Shown piece by piece: positions 1 through 10,900 of a stretch of DNA of 64,000 nucleotides. The notes beneath the pieces are model-generated. The model was given only the letters and a program-made list of their open reading frames with translations. It was not told where the DNA came from and searched no databases. Source of the DNA: Sistotremastrum niveocremeum HHB9708 (lineage: Eukaryota; Basidiomycota; Agaricomycetes; Sistotremastrales; Sistotremastraceae); NCBI GenBank assembly GCA_001630475.1, contig KV419410.1, forward strand, positions 372,001 to 436,000, written 5' to 3'. Made by a program: the position numbers and the translations under genes. Position 1 is the first letter of the stretch. Each line of letters starts with the position of its first letter.

Positions 1-496
1 TGAAAGGATTTTGGCTTTTGCGGGGTTTCCACGTGCCAGAGAAGCCAGATATCTAGCCCTGTGCCGAGGGAAACAGGGAAACGGCATCGAGCTGCCAGTT
101 CGCCGCGTCATATCGGGCACGACGGTATTTCTTTCTTGACTGTACCGTCACCTGCTCGATAGGAGGGCGTGATGCGAACCAACACTCTATCGTTGCTTCA
201 GACCTTTGTAAAAGAATCAAGACCATGTACGAGACAATTGCGAGGAAGGGCTGATGGCCGCTGTACGACTTTCACAAAACGATCTATCTCATCTCATAAT
301 ATTAATATCACGGTGAGCTTTATGGTGCTGTATTACTGTGATGACGAGGTCTCATTGATATCCAACGTAGAATCCTAAACCTTGTGCTTTCCCTACCAAC
401 ATTCGAACGGTCTCGTCAGTTGCTCAAAAGAAAGTGGGCAATTCATCAGCGCACGAGACCATCCGCCCTACGAACACACGAGATCCGGCAATCGCT
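1..496. other. 5' flank of trimethyllysine dioxygenase gene, possible leader exon
   Basis: No complete gene is visible here. An ATG at 172 opens a stretch of 47 codons rich in Arg, Ser and Thr with no acidic cluster, which resembles a mitochondrial targeting peptide. A GTGAGC donor at 313 and an AAG acceptor ending at 430 would join it in frame to the ORF that continues into the first supported exon of the dioxygenase. This leader exon is an inference; the gene also has a usable ATG at 497. Confidence 0.3.
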
Positions 497-2040
497 ATGA
501 AACCACAATGTACATTCGACGAGAAGAGAGTATCAGTCGGATGGGATGCGACAAACTGGTCGAAATTGTGAGTTGCATATACTCTTATCTGGAACGGCTC
601 GATAACAACTTCTTGGACAATTGCAGCCATCATATCTGGCTGAGAGATCATTGTCGATGTCCTTCGTGTTTCCATGAGATCACGAAACAGCGGCTGGTGG
701 ATACGTTTGATATCCCGAAGGATATCCATCCGTTGAAGGTCGAAAGTACTGTCGAAGGATTGCAAGTGCACTGTGAGTCGTTTCGAACCTGTACATCTGG
801 AAATCTAAATACCAGTTGAAGGGCCCGCCTCTCAAGCTGAAGGACCACATATCTCTGTATACCCTTGGAGCTGGTTGTACGATAATTCTTATGATCCGAA
901 ATTCGATATACCGCCCCTCGTTGAGAACGGGCCAGAGTGAGTTACTTTTCTATACACTTAAGCAGCATGTACTGATGGATCTAGAAAAATCCTTTGGTCA
1001 TCAAAGATCATGGAAGATCCCCCAACTGTACAATTTAAGGATGTAATGTATAATGATGAGGCATTGTATGCATGGTTACGCAAGATTGTGAGTACATTTG
1101 GCACATGCCGATTTAACGTCCTTCAACTGTCTGTTATAGGATCGATTTGGGTTCTCTTTCGTGCAAGGCGTACCGCATAACACCGAGGAAACTGAAAAGC
1201 TGGCCAGGAGAATAGGGTTCATTCGCGAAACACAGTGTATGTGATTACCTCTCCCGAACAACCTACGACTGATGTTTCGCAGACGGAAGCTTTTGGGATT
1301 TTAGCTCGGATCTGGCACATGGCGACACAGCCTATACAGATCTTGAACTTGCGGCACACACAGATACGACATACTATACCGATCCCTGTGGGCTACAGCT
1401 TTTCCACGTGCTGAAGCAATCTCCGCAAGGGGGGTCGACGCTATTGGTGGACGGGTTCTACGTGGCGTCGCTGATGCGATCACTTCACCCGGAGCTGTTC
1501 GAGACTCTAACAAAAGTTCGCGTGCCTACCCACTCGGCTGGGTCGGAGGAGAGCTTGTACTGGAACGGGAGTGGCCGACCTGTTCTAGAGCTGGATCGGG
1601 ATGAGGTCATTGCTGTGCGATGGAACAACGACGACAGAAGTGTGATGCGAGAATACGGAGAAGGAGGCGTCGAAGAGTGGTCAGTGATCGAAGACTGTTT
1701 TCATTAAGCTTTGTGGCTGATCAGGAACCAGGTATGAGTCCATCCGGATGTGGAATCAGCTTCTTCGGAGTGCAGACTCGCAGGTATGGGTTCCCCTGCA
1801 GCCGGGAACTGCCGTGGGTGAGTGTCCGAACTTGGTGGTATGATACCTCGAGGCTAATGTGTTATAGTTGTGGACAACCACCGGGTGTTGCATGGACGAT
1901 CTGCGTTTGTAGGACAGCGACGGATGTGTGGTGCATATATTGGCAAGGATGAGTTCAGGTCACGGCTGGCGGTGCTAGCGGAACGATACGGAGGGAAGGG
2001 CCTGGGTAGCGGACGGAGTATCTGGCATGCACTGCTCTGA
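497..2040 (+). CDS. Trimethyllysine dioxygenase (carnitine biosynthesis)
   Basis: Fe(II)/2-oxoglutarate dioxygenase that hydroxylates N6-trimethyllysine, the first step of carnitine synthesis. Eight exons join in frame: 497-567, 627-772, 816-936, 985-1087, 1140-1236, 1283-1679, 1732-1817, 1868-2040, giving 397 aa, about the family length without a presequence. The N-terminal small zinc domain is seen as WLRDHCRCPSC. The catalytic domain has YGSFWDFSSDLA, then AHTDTTYYTDP, which supplies the iron-binding HxD pair, and DNHRVLHGRSAF, which supplies the distal His and the 2-oxoglutarate-binding Arg. These motifs fit trimethyllysine dioxygenase better than gamma-butyrobetaine dioxygenase, its close paralogue. 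The start at 497 is chosen because it is the only ATG in the open frame of exon 1; an upstream exon from 172 could add a mitochondrial leader. The introns are 43-58 nt with GT-AG ends. Confidence 0.88.
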
Positions 2041-2158
2041 ATTTAGTGTTTCACGTTCGTAGTCGACTCGAAAGACCCGCTCGCACGTTTCGTCGCCGTT
2101 CGGCACGTTCACTGCCTCGGCACCGGTGATTGGTGGACTTGGGCGCCGGTTCGAGTTG

Positions 2159-2166
2159 GCTCAGCC
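2159..2166. repeat. Left target site duplication GCTCAGCC
   Basis: The eight bases directly left of the MITE are repeated exactly at 2642-2649 directly right of it. This marks the insertion boundaries. Confidence 0.85.
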
Positions 2167-2641
2167 AGGACCCCTGGTAGTACTGAAATATCCCTGATCC
2201 GATTTTTCGAATCTCGGGTGCCTTTTACCCTAACGCAAAATCGACGATTTTGGGCCTATTTTACCCGAAAATCGGATCTGACTCGGGCCGGAGGCCTATT
2301 TTACCCGTCCGGCGTTAAGGTTCTGAAGCTAAAATTTCCGTTTTGGGGCACATTTGGACCCTAAAAATCGCTCCGCTGCTGTTTCCGGTCATTTGTAGCT
2401 TATTACGGCGCTGTTGAAGCAACAATTGAATATAATCGTCATTTTCTCGGCTCGGCGCTTGGTTTGACCCTCATATTCCCCAGAAATTTCAGGATTTGCC
2501 CCTTCCTTTACCCTAACAATGGACGTGGCTTTTGCGCAAAATTGGGGCATTTTACCCGTCAAAAATCTGGGAGCGGGTCGCCCGAAGGGCGAGTTTTACC
2601 CGTTTTCGGATCAGGGATCGACCACCACTACCAGGGGTCCT
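2167..2641. mobile_element. Non-autonomous hAT-like MITE, 475 bp, with terminal inverted repeats
   Basis: The ends are inverted copies: AGGACCCCTGGTAGT at 2167-2181 and its exact complement at 2627-2641. A 9-bp unmatched spacer separates these from a second perfect arm, TCCCTGATCCGA, at 2191-2202 and 2606-2617. The element is flanked on both sides by the identical 8 bp GCTCAGCC (2159-2166 and 2642-2649), a target site duplication of the length made by hAT transposases. The interior has no credible ORF but carries six same-orientation TTTTACCC-type motifs near 2223, 2259, 2299, 2507, 2549 and 2594, several followed by G. The intact duplication and matching ends imply a fairly recent insertion. 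The superfamily call rests on TSD length and the CAGG-like ends, so other 8-bp-TSD families remain possible. Confidence 0.85.
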
Positions 2642-2649
2642 GCTCAGCC
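2642..2649. repeat. Right target site duplication GCTCAGCC
   Basis: Exact copy of 2159-2166. It abuts the last base of the right inverted repeat and lies about 150 bp before the ATG of the glycosyltransferase gene, so the element sits in that gene's promoter region. Confidence 0.85.
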
Positions 2650-2743
2650 GCGCGCGTTTATCTCTCCGGGAGCAGGCGCGATTATCCGTTCCCGAGTGTG
2701 CTGATCTGTATCCCTTGGGGCTTCGAGCCTCCCTGCCTTCACC

Positions 2744-2750
2744 TTTATAT
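2744..2750 (+). promoter_or_regulatory. TATA-like box before the glycosyltransferase gene
   Basis: The sequence TTTATAT lies about 50 bp ahead of the ATG at 2799, between the MITE and the gene. The position suits a core promoter, but no transcript data support it. Confidence 0.3.
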
Positions 2751-2798
2751 CATGTCCACATCGAACGTTCTCATCCCATCCATCCCTACCTCCCGCCA

Positions 2799-4786
2799 AT
2801 GCAGTCTCTCCCAGGCGACTTCCCCCCCGACGCGCTCTCCCTCCAGAACGCTGCAATCTACAAGCGCAGAATAGTCCCAAGACGCAAGCAAATGCCTCCT
2901 GGAAAGCTCAGGATAGCAATCGTTTGTGGTCAGCATCTCGTCCGAGCCCTGATTCTCGCGCTGAAGTTTCGTACAGAGAACCTGATGCCCAAGGTCGACG
3001 GTGTTACCAGATGTCTGGCGCGTCTGCTCGCACATCTGCGAAAGCAAGGGCACGAGTGTGTGGTATTGGGCCCTGAGAGTGGCATGAAGGAGTACGAGAC
3101 ACACCCTCTCGTTGGAACGGCAGGGGTACCCCTGGTGAGCCCCGCGCGTCTCGTTATCAAGACTATCTTGCTGACCTCTTCAAAGGTCCTATACCCAGGA
3201 CTCAAGCTCAACTTTCTGAGACCGCTATTTCTGCGAACCATAGCCGACTTTGTATGCCTAGTTCAACTGCGCAGTCCCCTTGATGGTCTGACTTGCCCTC
3301 CAGGATCCCGATGTTATCCATGTCGTTGACCCTATTTGGCTTGGCGCTCAAGTGCTCTGGGCAATGGAAATGGGTATGTCCATATCTACAACCCGCGCTT
3401 AGAACCCCGCTGATGTCTACTTATTCCAGGTTGGTGCGGCGAAGAGTGGACACTGGGGCGCAAGCCCGTAGTCGCGAGTTATCACACCAACCTGCCCACA
3501 TATGCTTCCTTATTCGGTCTCTCCTGGCTGGAACCAGTGCGTTGAAACATCGTGGTTCAATAGCTCATCCTTCTGATGGTGCCTATTTTAGGTCATGTGG
3601 CATCTCCTTAAAACCCTTCACGCAAAGTACGCTTTCTTGGTTTTCATCTCCGATCGCGTCCCTGACAGCTGGCTCGTCAAGGTGTCTCTTGACAGCCTGT
3701 CCTTCTCAGTCAACAGCAGACATTCTTACCGCGCGAGAGTTTGGACAAGTCAGAATTTGGCCGAGAGGCGTTGATCTTTCCCTGTTCGGCACGCGTCGAC
3801 GGCAACCTGCGTTGAGGAAGAAATGGGGCGCGACGCCAATCTCCGATGATCTTTCATCTTTGGATGTTAGCAAAGATGTTGTTTTCCCACCAACACCGCC
3901 TCCTTCGCCCGACTTGCTTCCTATTGACGACAACGAGGCCATTGTTGTTCTCTACGTTGGCCGGATGTACGTAGTTTCCAACCCTGTGCCTGATTTCGCC
4001 CTTATGTTTTCCTAGATCACACGAGAAGAACCTCATGCTTCTCCTTCATTCATTTTCGAAAGTCCTCAAGTCCACTCCGAGCTGGACAGTGCCACCTCGG
4101 CTAGTTTTTGTCGGTGATGGCCCTGCGAGAACAGGGTTGCAAGCCGAGGCCACCCGATTAAATGTTGATGTGGTATTTGCGGGCCATATTGATGATCCAA
4201 AAATACTTGCAGAGCATTATGCGAGTGCGGACGTTTTCGGGTCAGTGGTGCCTGTTTTGATCCCGCGCATCTTATTGACCGTCCGTGCAGGTTCCCGTCG
4301 TACACGGAAACATTTGGGCAGGTTGTCTGCGAAGCTCTTGCTTCCGGACTACCGGTTGTTGGACTCGACGCCGAAGGAACGCGAGATCTCGTCACTCACG
4401 AGCGGACTGGGCTTCTCTTGACGAAATCGAAGAAAGACGAAGAATGGTGCGATCTCCTTCGAGATCCAACATCGCAGAGCTTCAAAGATGCCGTTGAGAC
4501 ATATACCGGCCTTCTCTCCAAAGTGGTCTTTGACAGACGGCTACGGAAGATCATGTCGAGACGCGCATGCACGGAGGGTATCGAAGGACGCACGTGGGAC
4601 GAGGCGATGGAGAAGATGGTGGATTGTTACAGGGAGGCGGTAGAGACTTCGGAGAAGATTCAGCAAGATCCCTCGTTGAAGCCTAGTAGATGGAGAGGCC
4701 CGCCCGACCACTGGTGGAGATTTAGAGCGCTGCTGGCTCTTTGCATGGCCCTCCTTTCATTTGCGATCTCGAAGACCATTTTCTGA
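2799..4786 (+). CDS. GT4 family glycosyltransferase with C-terminal membrane anchor
   Basis: Retaining glycosyltransferase of the GT-B fold, GT4 family, similar to SQD2/GPI-GlcNAc-type enzymes. The N-terminal acceptor half shows [19 protein letters not shown], the usual loop opening, then [14 protein letters not shown] and [17 protein letters not shown]. The donor half shows [19 protein letters not shown] followed by [15 protein letters not shown], and the nucleotide-sugar site spread over [16 protein letters not shown], which contains the E-x7-E type region. The last 21 residues form a hydrophobic segment ending ISKTIF, probably a tail anchor. There are several short introns, with the reading frame shifting between exons near 3245-3303, 3375-3429, 3950-4015 and 4240-4291. 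The start at 2799 is the first ATG in frame; 2892 is an alternative. The sugar donor and acceptor cannot be told. Confidence 0.8.
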
Positions 4787-5146
4787 TACCATAGAGGTTA
4801 TCTCGTTGTGTGATATAAAGGGAAGAATTATGTATGTATTTGTATGATCTGCTATAATCATGTAGAATCGTTTGTATGGCTTAGGTACTGTAATTGGACC
4901 TTGGATGAATTATGTTATGTGTATATATATAGGATTTATGTTCAGTGTGGAATACTTGTAATGTATGTATGTTATGCATTACAAGTGCGTGTTCGGACGA
5001 CACTCGTGGAGTCACCTTCAAATCTGTAGTATGGGAAGGCAAAAAGACTTTCGAGTCAAAAGCACATGAGCGTTTCGGCCGAAATCCCGCTGCTACAATT
5101 TTTCTTTCGGCAATCGGGAACAGACCCCAACTTGACTCGAACCACA
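4787..5146. other. Intergenic, AT-rich 3'/5' flanks
   Basis: The AT-rich 3' flank of the glycosyltransferase gene, with TATATATATAG near 4921, runs into the promoter of the ketol-acid reductoisomerase gene. The open frame upstream of 5147 is short and looks like 5' leader. I see no gene. Confidence 0.5.
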
Positions 5147-6690
5147 ATGGCCTCTCTAGCAGCTCGTACATCCTCTAAAGCTCTCAAGAACGTCTCTCGC
5201 ACCGTAGGACGCTCGACTGTCTCCCCCTTGGCTGCCTCGAGAAGCTACTCTCTCCTGGCTCGCAGCACCGTCGCTGCTAAGCCTAAAACCACTTTTGAGG
5301 TCTGTCAATGTGGATAGAGGTAGAGGATGTGACTGACGTGTTTGTTTAGAACGTTCGTGGTGTCAAGACTCTCGACTTTGCTGGATCAAAAGAAGTCGTT
5401 TACGAAAGAGCAGACTGGCCTCTGCCCAAACTTCACGAATATTTCAAGAACGACACTCTTGCTCTCATTGGCTATGGTTCTCAAGGACATGGCCAAGGTC
5501 TCAATGCTAGAGATAATGGATTGAACGTCATTGTTGGTGTCCGCAAGGACGGTGCGAGCTGGAAAGAGGCTCTTGAAGATGGCTGGGTAAGTAATTTGCT
5601 TTTACGATTTTTCGTGCGTCATTTAAACCTGCTTTTGGAACATAGGTCCCTGGAAAGACTCTCTTCCCTATTGAAGAGGCCATTGACCGTGGAACGATCA
5701 TCATGAATCTCCTTTCTGATGCTGCTCAGTCGAGCACTTGGCCCCAACTTGCACCCCTCATCACGAAGGGAAAGACTCTGTACTTCTCCCACGGTTTCTC
5801 CGTTGTCTACAAGGAGGATACCCATGTTGTCCCTCCCACCGATGTTGATGTCATCCTCGTTGCACCCAAGGGCTCTGGACGAACTGTCCGCACTCTTTTC
5901 AAGGAGGGACGTGGCATCAACTCTTCCATTGCTGTCTTCCAGGATGTGACCGGAAAGGCCAAGGAAAAGGCTATTGCCCTTGGTATTGCTGTCGGTTCCG
6001 GTTATCTGTACGAGACCACCTTCGAGAAGGAGGTCTACTCCGATCTTTACGGCGAGCGTGGTGTGGTATGTTGTAGTCGTCTTTTATTCATTGCGCGAAC
6101 TAACTTCTTTTCGTAGTTGATGGGTGGTATCCGTAAGTTTCTGGTCCTCGGTATCATGAAGGCTCTAGCATCTGATTCGTTCCTCAGAGGGAATGTTCCT
6201 TGCTCAGTACAAGGTTCTCCGCGCGAATGGCCATTCCCCGTCTGAAGCCTTCAACGAGACTGTCGAGGAAGCCACTCAATCCCTGTTCCCCTTGATTGGC
6301 CAGCACGGCATGGTATAAACAACACATCTTTCGATTATACGTTCCGATTATTAACGTTGACTGAAGGACTACATGTACGCTGCATGCTCAACCACTGCTC
6401 GTCGTGGAGCTTTGGACTGGGCTCCCATTTTCGAGGCTGCCAACAGACCCGTCTTCGAGAAGCTCTACGAGTCTGTCAAGAACGGAACTGAGACTCGCAA
6501 ATCCCTCGAATTCAATGGAAGATCGACGTACCGTGAGGATCTCGCCCGTGAACTGAAGGAGATCGACGAGCAGGAGATCTGGAGAGCCGGTACGTTTCAT
6601 TGCCCACCGCCGAATTCTATTTGGTCCTGACCACTATTTTGTTTTCTAGGCAAGACCGTGCGTTCTCTGCGCCCGGATTACAAGCAGTAG
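5147..6690 (+). CDS. ILV5: Ketol-acid reductoisomerase, mitochondrial
   Basis: Second enzyme of valine, leucine and isoleucine synthesis: NADPH- and Mg-dependent isomerisation and reduction of acetolactate in the mitochondrial matrix. The N-terminus ([15 protein letters not shown], then Arg/Ser-rich) is a typical presequence. The NADPH-binding Rossmann loop reads [19 protein letters not shown], followed by [14 protein letters not shown]-like sequence, [11 protein letters not shown] and [11 protein letters not shown]. The knotted C-terminal domain supplies the metal ligands in the YSDLYGERG and [15 protein letters not shown] regions and the final [19 protein letters not shown]. There are about six exons, with small introns near 5300-5350, 5587-5645, 6065-6118, 6133-6187, 6313-6366 and 6590-6650. 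The stop at 6688-6690 follows RPDYKQ. The gene appears complete and shows no oddity. Confidence 0.95.
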
Positions 6691-6878
6691 ACTTCAGGAG
6701 AAGTGGAACTGCGCTCGAAGTGATGTATGTGGTTAAAAGTACGCCTCTTGTAGGAATTATCTACATTCGATGTACACCCTTTTTGGCATCTATTTTCATT
6801 CTATCATCCGGAGAGATGTTTGGAGATTTTGTAGTAATATTAGTATCAGGGAGCATTGCTTATATAAGCATCGAAGTC

Positions 6879-7768
6879 ATGTCTCCGGTCAACGTTCTCG
6901 TTTCCACATTTCAACCATTCCCAACTGTCTCGCTCAGTCTCTCGGAAGATACAGAGCTCAACGAGATCCCCGAGCTGATATGTGCTCGATACCCGCAATT
7001 GAACTGGAATGACCTGTTCCTGAGCTCGCTCTCCGGGAGGCCGCTCCCACCTACGACTCCTCTGTCATCTCTTGCCGAAGAGAACTCCTTTGTCTCTCTT
7101 CGGATTAGCCCTCGATTGTATGGCGGAAAGGGCGGTTTTGGATCGCAGTTGCGAGCTGCTGGCGGCCGCATGAGTAGCCAGAAGACGAGCAACAATGATT
7201 CTTGTCGGGATCTAAGTGGCAGACGGCTGAGCACCGTGAAAGAGGCCAAGAAGTGAGCATCGTGTCTCATGCTATCCATGCCATTGTATACTGATTTTGT
7301 TCTTGAAGGCTTGCTGAGTACATCGAGAGCGAGCCTGAGCGGAAGAAAGCTGCAGCTGAAGCTCAGAAGGAGAAACTCGAGAAACTGGAAAGGAAGCTTG
7401 GTATCGATCCTGCCACCGGGGAGCCCATAACTGGTGTCAAGAGACGTTTGGACGACACGGAGTACCTCGAACAGAGTAAAGAGATTGTGGATAGTGTACG
7501 GAACGCCGTTACTGCAGGTATGTTTGACAGCGCTCTTCATTTAGTCTTTTCCTCCAATCCTAATCTATCGCATTGCCTAGGTCTACTCAAGAAGAAGAAA
7601 AAGGCTAAGCTGGAACAGCCAGAGAAAGCGAAGACTGTCGAGAGCGCTCCAGCTTCAACAACCGTCGAAGCCGAGCCCTCGACCGTCGCCGAAAAGATTG
7701 TCGAATCGGCGGCAACTGCACCTGCCGTGGCTGTAGCCTCTGTCGCTGTGGCTGCTGTTAGCGGCTAA
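6879..7768 (+). CDS. SDE2: Sde2-family protein (ubiquitin-fold precursor, splicing/genome stability)
   Basis: Sde2 proteins are made as precursors whose ubiquitin-like N-terminus is cut off after Gly-Gly; the C-terminal part starting with Lys joins the spliceosome in fission yeast and acts in genome stability. Here the UBL part runs from [11 protein letters not shown] to about residue 85 and ends in [14 protein letters not shown], the diagnostic GG-KGG cleavage site. The middle holds [20 protein letters not shown] and a charged coiled region, and the tail is Ala/Val/Glu rich. Introns lie at about 7254-7310 and 7519-7580. The start at 6879 is chosen because the UBL begins there; the open frame extends upstream from 6600 only by chance. 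The gene sits 188 bp after ILV5 and 160 bp before the fusion gene, all on the same strand. Confidence 0.88.
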
Positions 7769-7902
7769 CTGTACTATCTATGTATCAATCATGTGTACGA
7801 GTAGTTTTGAAGGCGCTTTGGATTTCATATTTGTGAAACGGGTTTCTTCGTCCGAAGCGAATTCTCACGGTGCTCACGCCATCTCTTTGGCTTGTGCATT
7901 TC

Positions 7903-7909
7903 TATATAA
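7903..7909 (+). promoter_or_regulatory. TATA box candidate of the fusion gene
   Basis: TATATAA lies 19-37 bp upstream of three ATGs (7912 out of frame, 7928 and 7940 in frame). If transcription starts about 30 bp downstream of the box, the first usable start is 7940, which sits in a strong ACCATGG context. Confidence 0.4.
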
Positions 7910-7927
7910 CAATGGGGAACTCCTCCT

Positions 7928-10900
7928 ATGACTCTCACCATGGCCGATCACAACTTACCAACTCCAGAGCCCGACTCGCCCGCTCTTAAAAATCTTAACC
8001 TCAAAAGAAACTATCACTTCTCTACTCAATGCGTTACCATCGATAGCCCAGACGCCGGCCACAAAGATCAGCACGGCGCATCGTCTGTGCCGATTTACCA
8101 ATCTGCTACCTTCAAAGGCGTTGGTGGTGAATATGACTACTCGAGATCTGGAAACCCTACCAGGACACACCTGGAGCATCATCTGGCAAAGATTTCTGGT
8201 GCTCGACATGCCTTCGCTGTGTCCTCAGGCATGGCGGCGCTCGACGTAATTACGAGGATGCTAAAGCCTGGTGACGAAGTGGTCGCAGGAGACGACTTGT
8301 ACGGCGGAACCAACCGACTATTGACCTATTTGAAGGTCCATGGAGGTGTCAAAGTCCACCACGTCGATACTACAGATCCTACCACTTTGTTACCTCTGCT
8401 CGGACCCGGCACCGCCATGGTGTTACTCGAAAGTCCGACCAACCCTCTGCTCAAAATAGCCGACCTTCAGAAAATAGCAGCAGATGTCAAGGAACGTGCA
8501 CCCCAGGCTGTCATTGTGGTTGACAATACCATGATGAGCCCTTACTTGCAGAGGCCCCTCGAGCATGGCGCAGACATCGTTTATGACAGCGCTACGAAAT
8601 ATCTTAGCGGCCATCACGACCTCATGGCAGGTGTCATTGTGTGCAACAAGGATGATCTTGCCAAGGTATGTATTGCAGTCGATGCCTATCTCGCGTAACT
8701 AATCCCAAATGTAGCAAATGGCATTCGTTATTAACGCCTCTGGGAATGCTCTTACTCCCTTCGACTCCTTCCTGCTGCTGCGGGGCACAAAAACATTAGC
8801 CATCCGCATGGATCGCCAACAATCAACCGCTATGTCTGTAGCGTCGTATTTGGACCAGCTTGGCTTCAAGGTCAACTATCCGGGCTTGGCGAATCACCCA
8901 GGCCGTGAGATTCACGAGCGTATCGCCAATGGCCCTGGCGCGGTTCTCAGTTTCACGACTGGCGATACCGCCTTGAGCGAAAGGATCGTGGGAGCCACTC
9001 GTCTATGGGGCATCAGCGTGTCTTTTGGAGCCGTGAACTCTCTCATCAGCATGCCCTGCGTCATGAGCCATGCATCTATTGACCCGAAGGTCCGAAAGGA
9101 ACGGGGCCTGCCTGAAGATCTAATTAGGCTTTGTGTGGGTATCGAAGATCCAGCCGATCTTCTTGCGGATCTCGAGACTGCCCTCCTCGAGGCTGGAGCT
9201 ATCAAGGAAGAAGATGTTACGAACGGAATTGGAATCAGCAGAATTCTTCCGGGCGGAGCGAGGGACACGGTCGTCAGCCGTGCCGTCGAGAAGCTCAAGT
9301 TCGAAAGCAATAGCGACAGTCTGGGCCTCGAAAGGGACCAACGGAGAAAAGAACTCTTGGTCAGCGCTCCAGGAAAAGTCATCCTGTTCGGTGAACACGC
9401 CGTTGTACATGGTGTCGTAAGCAATTTCGTTATACATTTACTATTCTTGACTCAATCGGTATCCAGACTGCCATAGCAGCCGCCGTGGATCTTCGTTGTT
9501 ATGGGCACACGACACCTCTTCCTGCGGGTCAACTGAGACTCACATTCCCGTTCGACGAGCTCGATCACTTTGACCAAACTTGGGTTATTGACAAGGATCT
9601 GCCTTGGGACGCCGTGCCCACAAGCGTTCCCACCCCCGATGTGTTAGATGCAAAATTATTGGGGGCCATCCAACAATCGTTGCTTCATCATGACCAGAAT
9701 GAGACACCTGCACGAGCCCGAGCAGTCTCCGCAGCTCAAGTTTTCTTGTACATCTATATGATCTTGGCCAGCCCTGAAAATCGGTATGTCACTCTATCCG
9801 AAAATCAAGGTCACCGTGCTAATGCCGTCCCATAGCCCCTCACTTCACTTGACAGTTCGATCGACTTTACCACTGGGAGCTGGTCTTGGCTCATCCGCCT
9901 CTTATTCTACTTGCGTCGCATCTTCTTTACTCCTCAAAACCGGCCACATCTCAGTGTCCACACTCTCTCATTCAATTTCTTCCGAAGATGCGGAGGAAGT
10001 AAATCGCTGGGCATTCACGGGCGAAAAAATCCTCCATGGTAATCCAAGCGGCGTCGACAATTCGGTTGCCGTATTTGGTGGTGCACTAGCATTCACCAGA
10101 TCTGGATTCGGTCGTCAGGGAGGCATGGAAAAAATCCAAGGGTACGTTTCATTCTGATAGAAACTGTCGGCAAAGATTAACGTCTTCGATCAGGTTCCAG
10201 TCTGTCCGGTTCCTTCTTACCGACTCAAGGGTCTCGAGGAATACAAAGAAGTTGGTAGAGGGCGTAGCGCTTAAAAAGGCCCAGGTACTTGGTTCAGCCA
10301 CCTCAATTATTGAGTGGCATTCTGAATTAATTCTCTCAGGAACCTGAGCTCGTTGACGGGGTTCTGCGGTCTATTCAGGAGATCAGCGACAGAGCAAAAG
10401 CATCCCTTGCTGATCCGGCTCTGTCTCGTGCTGGCCTATTTACTGAGCTTGAGGTATGCTCGTGCACTCCTCGTATTTACTTCACTCCTGACAACGTCAC
10501 TTTTCTACAGCATCTCATTGAAAAGAACCACGACCATTTGGTCGTTCTCGGTGTCTCACATCCCGTCCTGGAGGATATTCGAGCGAAGACTCGGGAACCT
10601 CACGGATTGCGAACTAAACTTACTGGAGCAGGAGGTGGCGGTTGCGCTGTTACCTTGGTCCCCGATGGTAAATACAACATATTCGACTGCAGCGAGTTTT
10701 TCTCTAATCGTTCTCCTCAGCATTCCAAGAATCCGCTTTACAGGATGTACAAAAGTCCTTGATCGAAGCCGGTTATAAGCCTTACACTACCTCGGTTGGA
10801 GGAACTGGACTTGGTGTTCTCTGGCCCACAGAATCTGAAGCCGCCGGACCAGATTCTCCCATCGCCACTCCGCCTCAAACACCTCACTCTGAGCAGCTCC

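Noticed and set aside
6600-6878. Upstream extension of the Sde2 open frame
   Set aside because: It overlaps the last intron and exon of ILV5 and is hydrophobic without resemblance to Sde2; the ubiquitin-like part begins at 6879.
9131-9476. Mevalonate kinase as a separate downstream gene
   Set aside because: No ATG in the kinase frame lies between the lyase end and the ATP loop, no stop separates the two, and the joining sequence is inside one exon. Fusion is the simpler reading.
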